Below, piece by piece: positions 1 through 13,680 of a DNA stretch of 64,000 nucleotides. The notes under the pieces are model-generated. The model saw only the letters and a list, made by a program, of their open reading frames with translations, was not told the DNA's origin and made no database searches. How positions within the stretch are numbered: the first letter of the stretch is position 1; each line of letters starts with the position of its first letter. Both the position numbers and the translations under genes were made by a program. Source of the DNA: Wuchereria bancrofti. Its lineage: Eukaryota; Nematoda; Chromadorea; Rhabditida; Onchocercidae. The DNA is taken from NCBI GenBank assembly GCA_005281725.1, contig SSBO01000012.1, positions 9,461,099 through 9,525,098 on the forward strand, in the 5' to 3' direction.

Positions 1-713
1 AATTAAATATATAACTTATAATGTGCTTAAATATCACATATCCATATTTCGTTTTCTATTCTCGTTCTATTTTCCGCCTTTCTTCTCCACTCGTTTCCCT
101 GAATTTCCTGAATCTTAGAATAAAATTAATCCTTGTTTTTCTTTCTTTTTCACTCTGTTCTTACATTTTTGTGCAGTTAGATTTAGAAATTTGAATTATA
201 TAATTTTGAAAATAAATTTCTGAAAGATAATTAAAAAATCAGAATGGTTAATTCGTTTGTGGTTATATTCCTATTTTTTTTTTTATAAATTTTCAAAAAA
301 GTACCTATCAATTTCCTTTTTTAATCTACAAGAAAAAATTATGTCATTTTCTCTCACTTTTTATTTTTTAAATCCTTTTTTATACCATACAAATTTTCTG
401 CTAAATCTCTTTTTTAAAAGATACTTAAAGTTATTTTACAAACCAATAAAATTCTTGCAGATATATGTATACCCATAGTACGAAAACCGGAAAAGAGAAA
501 CATTTATGGCATAACATCAAGTTATCCGGTTCCAGTTTATGGTTGAATAAGAAATTATCTGATCATTGCTCTTTGTTTGAAAAATAATTCTATATATTTC
601 ATGCTTCAATAAAATTTTAAATTAATTATATTTGTGCATATTCCTTGATTTTGCTAAAATAATAAATGCTTCGGTTAGTTTTCTTCGAACTGTTACAAAT
701 GCAATCATTTTAG

Positions 714-800
714 ATCATCTCGAGAGACAGAAGCGGGCATTCAATGATTATAAGGAAAGTGGTTGCCATATTTTCATCATAGATTTCGAACAAAATGTTG
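714..800 (+). other. Orphan exon-like island
   Basis: An 87-nt open segment between TTTTAG and GTAAAT, phase 1 to phase 1, with higher GC than its surroundings. It reads HLERQKRAFNDYKESG and then CHIFIIDFEQNVG. No family is recognised. It may be an internal exon of a gene starting left of the window, or chance. Confidence 0.25.
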
Positions 801-844
801 GTAAATGCAACACAGACACACACATACCTTTCGAATTTTACTAA

Positions 845-1790
845 TCATAACGATATTTCATAAAAAAAGTGATATACATTAATCATAACATTTTCCACAG
901 TAATCAACATTCCTCACAGTAATCATGATATATCCTATAATAATAGTAATCGTGATATTCTCCACAATAATCACGATATTTTTCAGTAATCAGACATTTG
1001 CTACACTAATCACAATATTTTTTAAAGCAGTCATGATATTTGCTACAGTTGTCACTATATTATCGTGATCGTGACATTTCCTAAATAATCGTATCACAGT
1101 AAAAACATTTATGCAGTAGTTTTGCAGTAATGTGTTCATACAGTGACACTTCTTACAGTAATCATGAGATATCATACAGTGAACCCGACATTTTTGAAGT
1201 AATGACATTTGTCACAGTAATTACGGTATTTTTGTCGAAATCATGATATTTTTCACAGTAAATATTACGCTTCCTACGGTACTATTTTTTTGCAGCAATC
1301 ACGATAATTCTTACAGTAAACGTGACATTTATTAACTATGACGTCTGCGGTAATTATGACATTTCCTACAGCAATCATGATATTCCCTATGGTAAATCTG
1401 CAGTAATCGTGATTTCTGCGGTAACTACAATTACAATTACAATGATACTTCTTACCCAATTATGATATTATAATGATATGATCATGATATAGTAATCATA
1501 TAAGTAATGACACTTTCTGCAGTAATCTTGACGTTTCTTAAATTATCGTGGCATTTGCCAAGGTAAACACGATATTTTTGTCATGATCATGACATTTTCT
1601 ACAGTGATCATGATCTCCTACAGTACTTTTACAATTTTCTACATAATCCTGACATTTCCTGTATTAATCATTATATTTTCTATGGCAATCATGATATTCT
1701 TACAGTAATACCGCGGTTCATAAATATTGCGATGAGGGATTTCCTATAGTAATCGTGATGCTTCTTCCAATAATCATGGCATTTGCTGTG
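845..1790. repeat. Degenerate minisatellite, ~21-bp unit
   Basis: About 45 imperfect head-to-tail copies of a unit whose core is TACAGTAATCATGATATTT, with variants such as CACAGTAATCGTGACATTT. Copies drift by substitution and small indels. The short minus-strand frames at 990-1208 and 1274-1459 are by-products of the repeat. No gene is visible in it. Confidence 0.8.
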
Positions 1791-4364
1791 TATTAGTTAT
1801 GCGCGGGCGTACACTTATTATTGATAATTCCGCAGGTAAAAAAAAGAGGTAACATTTTAACAATGGCTTTAACAAACGAAATTCTGATATTTTTATAAAC
1901 CAGTGTCTTTGAGCTTTGAGATAATTTCAACATTGACATCATCAGTAATATATGACAATTTATTTTTTATACACTACAATCTACTTTTTCAAAGTCATAA
2001 TTTAACTAATATCGATATTACAAAAATTGTATCACACCCATTTTTTTCCTTGAAACTTAACATTTTTAATTAATTTGTGAAACAAAATTATAAACGTGAA
2101 AAAATTTTTCTGGAAAAATTCCACTGTAAGATTATTGTCGATTTACACAATCTCAGTTACATAAATTCATTTAAAAATAGAAAATGATTAACTAATATGT
2201 AATGCAGAAGTGCACAAATACGTAAAGTACAAATTCGTAAACTGACGACAGAAAAACGGGAAAGGGGAAAGCTTTATTATAACTCTTAAAAATTTAATAG
2301 TGTAAATTTTAAAATTATGACAAGATATATTATATAATATCATAACTTCTTTTTTCATCATTTTTAATGTGTACACGAAACGATTGCATAATTCTAAGAT
2401 CTAATCTGATTAAAGTAACAAAACCTGATCTGATTAACATAATAAAGTAATCAATTTCTGAAATGGAATTCATAGATCAAAAAAAAATTGGAACTTCATT
2501 ATCATAAATGATGAATAAAATGGATGATAAGTTGTTATGGATGATAAGTAAAGTGATCAAACATAAGAAAATTTCAAACAAAAATTTAACAAATATGCAA
2601 ATCAAGGAAAATTTTTACATTTATCCGAACAGTTAACACCAAAGCTTTAACTTTATTCATCAACTTTTAGACAATAAGAAAGAAATTTTATTTTTTAATT
2701 TCACTTGCTTTATTACAAGAACAAATTTGTAATGTCATATAATATAGTAATTCCCTTAAAGTTTTAAAATTAATAATTATAGGATGAATATAACTGAATA
2801 AATAATTAAAAATATTTTTAAAATAGCATATTAAACAAATTAATATGATACAACATTATTAAAAGATCAAAATTGGCAGAAAAATCTGTCACGTCTTTTG
2901 TTTTTAATTCTGCCGTAAATTCTATGCGCTATTAATGTGGAACTTGAGGATTTTAACTTTTATTAAATAATGTTTAAAATTTCTCATTGATCGTTTCATT
3001 CATGCAATGTGTTAAAAATTTTAAACTTAACCAACTAATACTTTTAAAAATTAAAGGAAAAAAAATTGAGGAAAAATTAAAATTTTTTTTCTTGCTTTAT
3101 TATTGTGTTTTAGTTTTATTTTTGTTAAATCACGCTCTTCACCTCTTTTTTTTTTTGGAAAACTAAAAAAAAATTAAAAACTTTTTTCCCATTTTTACAA
3201 TAATGGATGAGATAAAAGCACATACAAATGTCCTACAGCCATTGTTTAAAAATTCAATCAAATAAAATGCATGATAACTTTTTTTTAATTTAATTTATTG
3301 CTTTATTGAATTTTATACTTGCTTTTTTCGTTGTTTTTTTCTTTTTAATATTGACTAGTGCGCCATTTGATGTCCATTCCATCAAACTTATGAATGAAGG
3401 TCATTTTTTCTTCTTGTTTCATTTTCTTCAAAATTTTCGAATCCACCAAAAAAGGGCAAAAAAGTTAATCCATGTAAAATCATTTTTTAACCTCTTTTTT
3501 CTTTTTTACCTGCTTAATAAATATATATAATTAATTCCGTTACTTTTCCTTTTACAGTTTTTTTTTCCCTTCTTTTATTTATCAATAAAAAATTTTATCT
3601 ATTCAATCAAAAAAAAGAAAAGAAAAAATTTGAGTTGACAATTCTCTTTCTTTTTCACTTTTTATACTTTTATTTTCTTTCGTCTTTTTTTTTCTCTTGT
3701 CTCTTCATGGTAATATTTTTGACAAAAAGAAGAAAAATTTCCAATCTTATCTTTAATCATTTTTCATATATGTCTTTGTATTTTTTATTAGTATAGCTTT
3801 GTCAAAAGAAAAGGAAAGCAAAAGCGAAGAAAAAAGAAAGAAAGAAATAAGATTTTATTTTAAGTTTGAAAAATTTTAGTTGCATAAATTATTAAAATTA
3901 TAACAAGAACAAATTTATAATATTATGCGGTGTAAATAATCTTTTCTTTTGATCATTTTTAACATTATTTTTGATTATTTTTTGATAAATGATTATTTTT
4001 ACAAATGCATCATACAGTATGTTTTCTAATTTAATTATTACTTTGTAATTAGTTAAACTTTTTTTTCCAATATTTTTTTTTCATTTACACAAAACGATAA
4101 AACTATTGGTATTTTAAATTTACTTTTTCAAAAAATTTTTATAATATCACCAATTTAAATGCCAATCTTTTTTAAAAAAAGTCTTCTTCATTTTTAAAGC
4201 TAAATATCTGGAACTTAATTATTGTTTTAAGATGAAGTGAATTAATTTCATATTAATACAAATATGAATAACATTATTAAAATCATTAAATAAATTCCTA
4301 CTCGTTTTTATAAAATCGAATTACTAAAGAAAAAATTATTTTTCCCCTTTGCAAATTTCTTCTT

Positions 4365-4436
4365 TTCATTTTGAAAACTTAATTTCTTAAAAATTTTCCT
4401 TCTCTTCATTTTGAAAACTTAATTTCTTAAAAATTT
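4365..4436. repeat. 32-bp direct repeat with period 40
   Basis: 4365-4396 and 4405-4436 are identical (TTCATTTTGAAAACTTAATT...). They are separated by 8 bases, in gene-free DNA. Confidence 0.9.
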
Positions 4437-5216
4437 AATATTTGCCCATTTTATAAGTAAATAAAGATGATGTATGTATGTATGTGTGTATGTCTGCATG
4501 TATGCCGTCATTATGTATATTTTGGAATTTTAATCGATATGTTATAAGCAATGATTATGGTTGAAAGGATTTTACTTACATGTTGTCCCCTTACATAGTC
4601 CATATATCCTGTCACCCCTCTTTGTCCCTTTTCCTTTTCCTGCATCTTAACTACTATTAGTTTAAAATTTCTAATGTATATGTATGTATATATGCTTCTT
4701 CATTTTCGTTGTAAGAATATTTCATTTTTCTCTTTTCTTCTCGTTTTTGATTTTTTTTAAATTTAATTCCTTTACCACTTATCAACTCAACCGTTTCCAC
4801 TTTCTCTTCCTCCTCCTTCTTTTCGCTTTTCTCTTTTCCTTTTCTTTTTTCATATTTATTTATTACCACCTCATCATGTCCTTTTTTTATCCTTTGTAAT
4901 AAATACATGAGTAAACAAGAAAGCAAAAAAAAAGAAATGCACTAAATTGATCCTCATTTTGAAAAGAAATCAATTTAAAAAATATGAAGCATATTTATTC
5001 TTTACATATTACCTTTTCTTTTTTATTTCGTCTTTTTCTCTTTTTCCTCTTAATATTTTCAGATTATTCATAACAAACCATTAAAAAATGGAAAGTTTAA
5101 TGCTAAGAATAGTAACTCACGTATTACAAATAATATCGTATTTTTATTATTGAAAAAAAAAATTGTAATTTAATATTATGTATTTTTTGAATATTAAAAT
5201 TTTTAACATAGCAACA

Positions 5217-5298
<82 letters not shown>

Positions 5299-5317
5299 TA
5301 ATAATAATAATAATAAC

Positions 5318-5365
<48 letters not shown>

Positions 5366-5389
5366 AATAATAATAGTAATAATAATAGA
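5217..5389. repeat. (ATA)n microsatellite
   Basis: A trinucleotide array of about 170 bases with a few ACA, ATG and AGT interruptions. It produces poly-Ile and poly-Leu frames on both strands that are not genes. Confidence 0.95.
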
Positions 5390-7497
5390 TAGAGAGAAAT
5401 TAAAATAAGAAGCGAAAAAAAAAACAAATGACGAATTTAAACTCAAATTCGATGAGATCATCAATTATAATTGGTTACACTAAATGAATGGATCATTTTC
5501 TATAATTAAATAAGTTTCCGGAAAAAAGTCATTTTTCTGTGATATTAATGTTGCATCGACAATTTATATATATATTTTTTTTTTATTGAAGAATCTTTTT
5601 TTTCTTTTGTAAATGATGTTTCACAGTTACTCGATATTATTGCATTTTCGTCGCATTTTGGGTTAAAATTTTATCATCAGCAGATCGTATTGCTGATTTT
5701 TATTGTTGATTGAATGGTTTGAAATTTATTTAATTAATGTATTAAGAAATTGAAATCAAAAAAACCTTTAAATTTATGTGTTTGATAAAAAAATTCGTTC
5801 AGATATTCGGAGTTTGAAAGTGATGAGCAAATTATTCATTTCTTACCCCAACATTTCCAATTTAATTATTTAAATCGGCTAAATCTTGATCGAAAATTCT
5901 TCAATTGTTCAAAAAAAAAAAAAATCAAAATGTAAATTTTAATCTGGCAATGATTAATTTGAGTTAGGAAATTAAATGAAATTAACCAATTGTATACAGA
6001 TATTAAAACAGTATCATATTTATTCATCATTATTGTTGAATCATATGCTTGCATAAGACTGCATGGAAATTAAAATATGTTAGAAATGATAATTCGAAAT
6101 TTGAAGAGTATTTAAATTAAGTTCAAATTTCTTGCAACATTTTAAATTAGCTATATATACATATTAATTTGCAGATTTGTATATTTTCGAATCAATCATT
6201 AACAAAAAAAAAAAAATTAATTAACAAAAACTAAATTTCTGATAGCTGAATATATACATATATTTCATTATCATAATCTTTCTATACCATTAAAAATTTA
6301 AATGTAAATTATATTTGTGACTTTTTTCATCCTTTTGGTAATTGACAAAATTTGATAAGACAAATTTTATATGTATTAGATTAATTAAAAATAATTACAC
6401 ATAAAATAAGTGAACAAATTCAATTGCAAAAAATGATGAAAAAGAAAAATAATATCGAAATATAATAACGGAATATGTTTATATTTCATAATAATATTAT
6501 ATGTAACAAATACCAATATCAAGTATCAAGTATCACATTTCATATGTAAATCAAATACATTACTTACTTACTTGCTTACTACTATTACTATCACTACTAT
6601 TTGCATTATCAACAAATACGATATATAAATGAATCAATAACATATTATATCACTTATTATGACGTCAAAATAACATTATCTTAAAAGTTAAGAAAGTTAA
6701 AACTTGTTTTATAGCATTAACACATTACTTCAAAAATAAAAAAAACATCTTACAATGATGATATAATATTATCTCGAATAATATGTTTTAGGATATTATC
6801 ATGTTGCTTCGAATGTAACAATGATAAATTTTCGACGATTTGATATTATCCCAATATTAAAGATCTGATATGATACGATATTTTTTCACTTTACATTTTT
6901 TTTTTATATGTGAGTAAATGAATCAATAAAAATTCTTCTAACTGCCGTATCCTATCATCCTGTAATGAAATGTTGCATTCAGGTATTATTATATAAATCC
7001 AAATGAGACAAAAACAGAAGTGTAGTAGTAGTAGTAAATGGTTAATCCAAATGTATTTCATCTTTCCTTTTCTTTTTTTTTTTTTACATTTTACATTTTT
7101 ATATTTGGGAGGAAGATTTTTAATAATAAAGTAACAACAAGAAAGTAGAAAAATGGATGAATATTTGTAACAACATAAAAGGTATAATACCCGATATCCC
7201 GATATTCGAGATATTAGCTGGGGAGGGGAGGGTAACAAAAAAAAGTAAACGAGAAGAGGAAGAAAGACAGAGAGAGGGAAAAAAAGGGTCATTACAATAT
7301 AATATAAGTTGTGAGAAAGAAAGAAATTGAAAATATTACAATTTATTTGAAAGATTTTAAAAATAAAAAGATCAGGGAATATATGAAGTTAAAAAAAAAA
7401 GAGAAAAGAAAGATTGAAAGAGAGAGAGAGAAAGTGGTATGAGAGAATTGGGATAGGAACATTTCAAATCTACTAAACAACCTTTGGGGCTTGTTTT

Positions 7498-7582
7498 TCA
7501 CTTTCGCTGCATGGATCTAGCAGCCAAGGACAGCAACTTATTCTGCTTGATGTGCATACTCTTCCCGTTTTTCTTGCTCCTT
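7498..7582 (-). other. Possible basic C-terminal exon
   Basis: On the minus strand, after a GAAG acceptor, 85 nt read RSKKNGKSMHIKQNKL then LSLAARSMQRK and a TGA. It is Lys/Arg-rich and GC-elevated compared with the flanks, with an AATAAA on the same strand near 7345. No upstream exon was found, and the protein is not recognised. Confidence 0.2.
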
Positions 7583-10500
7583 CTTCAAATTTCATTTCGT
7601 TTTATGTTCATCATTTTGTTACGTTTACGTCTAATTTTACTTGCTCTTAAATTTAGATTTTTTCTTCAATTTTCTTTCCATTTTTGGAAAAAAATTCTCA
7701 TTTTAATTTTTTTTTCTTTTTTTATTATAATATATATGTTCATTTTTATGTATTAAAAATATTTATATTTTGTAAAGTTTTTTTTTTTTTTCATTTACAA
7801 TAAAATATATAAATCAGACATTTCTATTGACTTATTTATGAATGAATAAATGAATTAATTTAAAAAAAAGCAAATACATAAACAAATTAATTTATTAACA
7901 TAAGTTTATAAAGAAAATTTATTGATTGTGTGTAGTATGGAAAAATAATTGTTAGGGTGTTAGCTATATTTGAAGAAAGAAAAACATAGAAGAAAAGTGA
8001 ACATTGAAAGGTTAGTAATATTAACAAAGCAGAAAGCAGTAATTAAGTTTTGCATTTGAACGGCCGGAAAATGCTAAAAATCGATTCCAGAAACCGGTAA
8101 TAGCTAAGTAACAGGCAAGTTGGGTGGACTGATGACAAGAGTGAACACCATCAGTGGACAAATGCTTTTAATTGTCATGGCTTCATTTAAGCATCAGTCA
8201 TAAACATCACACTTAAAAGCTGTTGGTTATATTCAGACTATTATTGCTACTACTCCTACTATACTATTGTAGTTATAATTATATTTATTATTATTATTAA
8301 TATTAATATTATCTGATTTGTTGTTAGGAAATTATTTGAAATATATGCATTGCAGCAACAGTAAACAATAAGAGTAAAATTAGTTGCAATACAAACAATA
8401 AAATTAGTAGCAACAGTGATAATCAAGCAAAATGTTATACTTATTACAACAATAGTAAAAGCGCAAATAACAATAATGGCACGAATTAAAAAAGCTATGT
8501 AAATAATAGTTAATTAAAATGCTTGCTGCTCTCCTTTCCACCTAAAAATGATTGTGATTTTATCTATTTAATGTGAAATGCTAAGGGAGCAATTTTGCAG
8601 TAAATATCAAATAAATTTCATTAACAATGACTAATATTAATATGAGTAATTGGAAGGATGACAAAATTGTTAATAATTAGCAATTAATACTTGAGCATTT
8701 ATGAAACTGTATCTTATTAGCCTACTATAATTTTCTTGGTGTAAAATTTTGACAAACTACCTTGACAATAACAATGTTAAGTTAGGATAAAATGTAAGCA
8801 TTAACTGATCATACAGTTATTACATTGATTATGTTGAAAATTAGTGAAAAGAAGGAGAAAATTAAAAATTACATCGAAAATTTATGAAGTCGAAATGATA
8901 ATATCGGAAAAAATCGAAATTTTCATAAATCGAATAATATGAATTTGAAACAAAAACAATATGCAATTCAAAAACTTTGTTGAGTAATGTTTAGCATGAA
9001 AAAGTTAAACAAATTTATGGTCATAAACTTTACTAGCAATTGTTGTTATCTTGCTGTTATTGCTACAAATGATTACGGTGGCAATGACAACGATTATATG
9101 AGGATGATAATGATGATAATGATTGTAATTATGGTAAATAATAGCTAGAACAAATTAAACAAATTTGTTTGAAATTATAAATCTAGTCTATCCTCTACCA
9201 CTTTGCAATTACTTTCTAGACTACTTCAAAAAAAAGAAAAAAAACTTTCTTGACTTAATTGTCCTATTAAACGCCTACCTAATTTTTCTGCCTCTCCCTC
9301 TTTCTTCTTTTTTGTGATCTTTATCATTAATTTTTCTATTTCGTTTTCTCCCTTTACTTTTACCTAAACCTAATTAGCTACCTCGGTTTATCCTTATTTT
9401 TACTAATCACTTTTACTGCTTAATTTACTGTACTATTACAACAACTGTACTACAATAACTACTACTACTACTACCACTGCTACTACTGCTATTGCCATTG
9501 ACCTGATAATTTAAATTTATGGCGGACCATATTTTGCGTATCGTTGGATCGTATTTTCTTCATAATACATTATTACTATTATTAATTATTTCAAATCACA
9601 TACTATTATTGATAATGAGAAATAATGCTTTCAGTTGATTCATTCGTTTCCGTGTTAAAATATAGCAATATTGACTTTCCATTGAATTGTTCCAAATTAT
9701 GCCTTTTCTTTTTTAGTAATCTTTTTTCTTAGTAACCTTTTTTTTTGTCTTTTCTTTTTTCACTCATCAAATTATATTCCCTCTCCATCATTGTTTATCA
9801 TTTTATTATTTAACAATTGATTGATGGTGAATTTATCAATTCTACTCCAGTATATCAACTAATAATAAATTAATACAATCTGTCACTGTTCCATTCTATA
9901 TGTTTCCATTTTAATGCTACACTCTTAATGATAATTTTAATTATTTGAAAATATTGCAATTATTTCATCAATTTATACAAATAGCGTTTCATTCTCTTTT
10001 TCCTCTCTTTTTTTTTCGCAATATTTTATTGAAAAAAAGAGACCAAAGAAAAAAAAATTACAGATCATTTTATTTCTTATCATAAAAAGAACAAATATAT
10101 GTGAATAGATTGTTGGTGAATTAAAGTTAAAATCTCAGATGATTAAAGCTAACACAAAATCGAATTATTATTTTATTGAATAACTTTTATACGAAATACA
10201 ATCTTATCCTTTTATTCAAATGGCATCAAACTGTTGGATATCATAGTAGTTATTCACCAATATTCATTTCATCCTTTAGAATTTTAAATTTACCAAATTT
10301 TATTATACTTTCATTTAACTTGGATAAACAATTATTTCATACAATTGGAAAATGTTTTCAACATTTCAAAATTTCAAGTTCATTAAGATATGTTTCAACA
10401 GCATTTCAAATTTTCATTTTATTATGATATATTTTCAACATTTAAAAATTTCAATTTATTATTATATATTTAGGCTATTTCAAAATTTTCACTTGACAAA

Positions 10501-12024
10501 AATTAGTTAGATGTTTGATTTTTATCTATAAAAACCTTGCCTGTAATTTTTATTTATTAATCCAAGCTTTTTTCTTAATTATTCGAAGTATTCCATGAAA
10601 TTAGCTATAACTACTTGCATATAACTCTCTTATCATTTATGATAAATTATGCTTAAAAATATTTTCATTTCGGAACAAAATTTTTTTCACATTTAAATTG
10701 TTATTTACGAACAGTTTTTTTCCATATGTCAAATGCTAAAAAGGATTTTCAAATCTTTCAAGTTTCAAAATTCATCATAAGCTAAAATTTCTCAGTAATT
10801 TCTCAGTATTCAAACTTATCTGATTAATCATTCAATACATTATATTCATTTATTATCCAATGACTGTATAATTTTATTTAATTTAAAACTTCAACTATTA
10901 CTATTGTTAAACGATTCCATTAATCTGTCGGTTGGTTAGATATTTCAAAAGTTTTAGCAGATGATATTGTTGCACTTATTCACTATTCCTGCAATATTAG
11001 AAACAAAATCGTAAGATGATATATTCGTATCCCAAATATATTCTTTGTTTTATGTTCATTGTACTTTACAAAAAGTATTTTCGTTCAGTTATAGTGCTAT
11101 TTGAAATTTGAATCGAATTTTTTTTACGTACCGTATAACTCTATAAATTTTTTGCGTTATTCTTATGATTTTTCTTTCGTTTTGCAAAAAAAGGAAAGAA
11201 AGCAAAAGTTAGATTTTATTGTAAAGTAATACGGCTACTTTTATCGAATTATTCTAGTTTTTTTTTTCTCAATAATTTGAAAACGGATGCCATTTTCATT
11301 TGATTGCAATAATAATAATTAACACTATTAATTATTATATTATAATTATCATTTTACCATTACTATTATTATTAATAATTCCTATTATAATAATAATTAT
11401 TATTAAATAATTATTTTATTATTATTACTATTATTATTATGATATTATCATTAGTTTATTATCATTATTACTGTATATTATATAATCGTTAACAATACTG
11501 AATTGTTGTTGACAAAGGTAACATAACTGCCAATTCATTATGAATTTAAGTACATATTTTTTAGGTAACATTAAAAATAATACAAAAAAATATTGTCTTA
11601 TTGTATAATTTTCTTCTGAATTTAATTTGCCCTATTTTTATTCAGTTTCTTTATATCCATAAATATAGTCATAACTATAAAAGTGATCTATTGAAATAAT
11701 TCGTTTTTATCGAAAAAAAATTGTCAATTCCCGTATTGTTAATCAAAAATTACAATATAATCAATTTTAATTATCATCATCATGCAATATTAATAAATAA
11801 ATGAAGGAAATAATCAAGCTAAGCATATATATTACTAAATATTAGTAACATTTGATATATTGAAATTTATTTCCCGATAATTCTTAAATTTTGTTGCAAT
11901 TCTCTCAATAAACTTTCTAAAATAATCCTTTACAATAATAAATAAATTGATTGGAAGGAAACTTATAGAAAGAAGCTAAGTATATTCACTAGGCTCTTTT
12001 CATTGCTTTTCGTGTCGAAGAGGA

Positions 12025-12108
12025 ATGAATGAAGATTTAACACAAGAAAAGCTGCCAAGTAAGGGGATAAAATTAGATGCTAGCAAGAACTTTTCTGCTT
12101 ATTTAATG
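12025..12108 (+). other. Possible first exon (28 codons)
   Basis: ATG followed by 28 open codons (MNEDLTQEKLPSKGIKLD then ASKNFSAYLM) that end exactly at a GTATGT donor. The KLDASKNFSAYL stretch faintly recalls the N-terminus of fatty-acid-binding proteins, but the preceding FxGxF element is missing and no second exon was found nearby. Confidence 0.18.
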
Positions 12109-12336
12109 GTATGTTAAATCAGACGAAAGTATAGATTATGTGTGTGTATGTGTCTGTGTCTATGCATACATGTATGTGTGTATGTTAGCAATAGCATTCA
12201 ATGCCTATGCAAACAAAATATCAACGCTATTTGAGTTTAGAGGGGATTAAATTTACATCTCAAGTGCGGTCGAATTTTCCGGCAAAATAATACCCACACC
12301 TCTGATTTAAAAAAGGAGCACACAGCTGCTTACTTT

Positions 12337-12464
12337 TCATTTCTCTTCCCTTCTCTCTCTCTCTTTCTCATCTCTCCCTCCCTTCCTTTTTCTTTCTGCT
12401 TTTTTTCTTCTCTTTCCCTTCCCCTTCTCTTCTCTCTCTCCTTCTCTCTCTCTATCTCGTTATT
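12337..12464. repeat. CT-rich polypyrimidine tract
   Basis: Almost purely C and T for about 125 bases with CTCTCT runs. Similar strand-biased tracts include 15036-15100 (CT) and 15270-15400 (GA). Confidence 0.8.
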
Positions 12465-13329
12465 TCTGTTAATCGTTAACAATTTGAAAATTTTTATTAT
12501 GATTGAAATTTCAAATCATTCATTCCATTTTTACTATTTTTACGAAATTTCAGAAATTGATTTTAAACTTAAATGAGAAATTTATTATCTAAAATTTACA
12601 TATTTATCAGTTTTTGCTTAATTACTGCAATTACTGCTTAATTACATTGATTAATAAACATATTTGAAATGAATTAAATTCATTTCATTTTTTCCCCTTT
12701 TTTTTGATTCAACATGTTTTTATTCACTATTACTAGTTTTTGGCTGAAATTTTATGTGCTATATTCAAATACTATATTTATGAGACTTTTTTTCTCCGAG
12801 AATTTTCAAATTATAAATTATTAGTGAATATTAAAAAACACATATGAAAAAAAATATTATCACTGATAATAATTTAATGAACAAATAAAATCGTTATCAA
12901 TGGTATAGTTTTTTTGCTTTTAACAAAAAATGAAATCAGCTATATTTGAACATTAATCTATATGCAAAATTATTATGATTAAACTTTGTCATTGTTTATC
13001 ATTTATCATATATGTTTTTATCTCATATATTTCTTTTACTAATTATCAATTTTTTTACTAATTATCAATTTTTTTTCCGTTCCTTCTTTTTTCCCTTTTT
13101 TTTCCTTCACCATCCTTTTATTGAAATGCAAAAAATTAAAATTAAGAAGTAATGAAAATATTCAAAACTTCCCTCATTTCTTTTCAAATATTATAAAGTA
13201 ATGCTCGGAATGTGAAAGAAAAAAAATCTAGCATAAATGCGAGAACAAAGTCAATTTCACATTCACCATTCAATTTTCATTTCAATCTTCAGCTAATACC
13301 AAATATGTATCTAGTTGTATGTATGTTGT

Positions 13330-13360
<31 letters not shown>

Positions 13361-13375
13361 ATATACATACAACTG

Positions 13376-13680
13376 TATATATAAATAAACGAAAAAACAA
13401 ATAAGTAAGCAAATACATAAATAAATAAGCAGATAAACAAATAAATATAAATGTGCAGATGAATAAATAAATAGAAATACACAAACAAATATATATAAAA
13501 ATGAACAGATAAAAAAATAAACAAATATGATATATAAACAAGTAAACATGAATTTGCAATAAATATGGAGATAAGTAAATAAATATAAATAAGTAAACAA
13601 ATGAATTAATTAATAAAATAAAACAAATAAATTAATAAATATGACAATAAATAAGTAGTTATAAGTAATTAACAAATATA
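13376..13680. repeat. Degenerate AAATA/AAACA array
   Basis: About 300 bases of imperfect ATAAATAAACAA-type repeats that follow an (AT)n block at 13335-13362. The three Tyr/Leu/Ile-rich minus-strand frames here are artefacts. Confidence 0.85.

Noticed and set aside
5147..5464. Poly-Ile and poly-Leu frames on both strands
   Set aside because: Translations of the (ATA)n microsatellite in different frames.
6891..7292. 133-codon minus-strand hydrophobic frame
   Set aside because: Built from poly-A, GA-rich and AT-rich sequence with runs of Leu, Phe and Lys. No recognisable membrane family and no splice context.
13282..13600. Three overlapping Tyr/Leu/Ile-rich minus-strand frames
   Set aside because: All derive from the ATAAATAAACAA-type repeat array.
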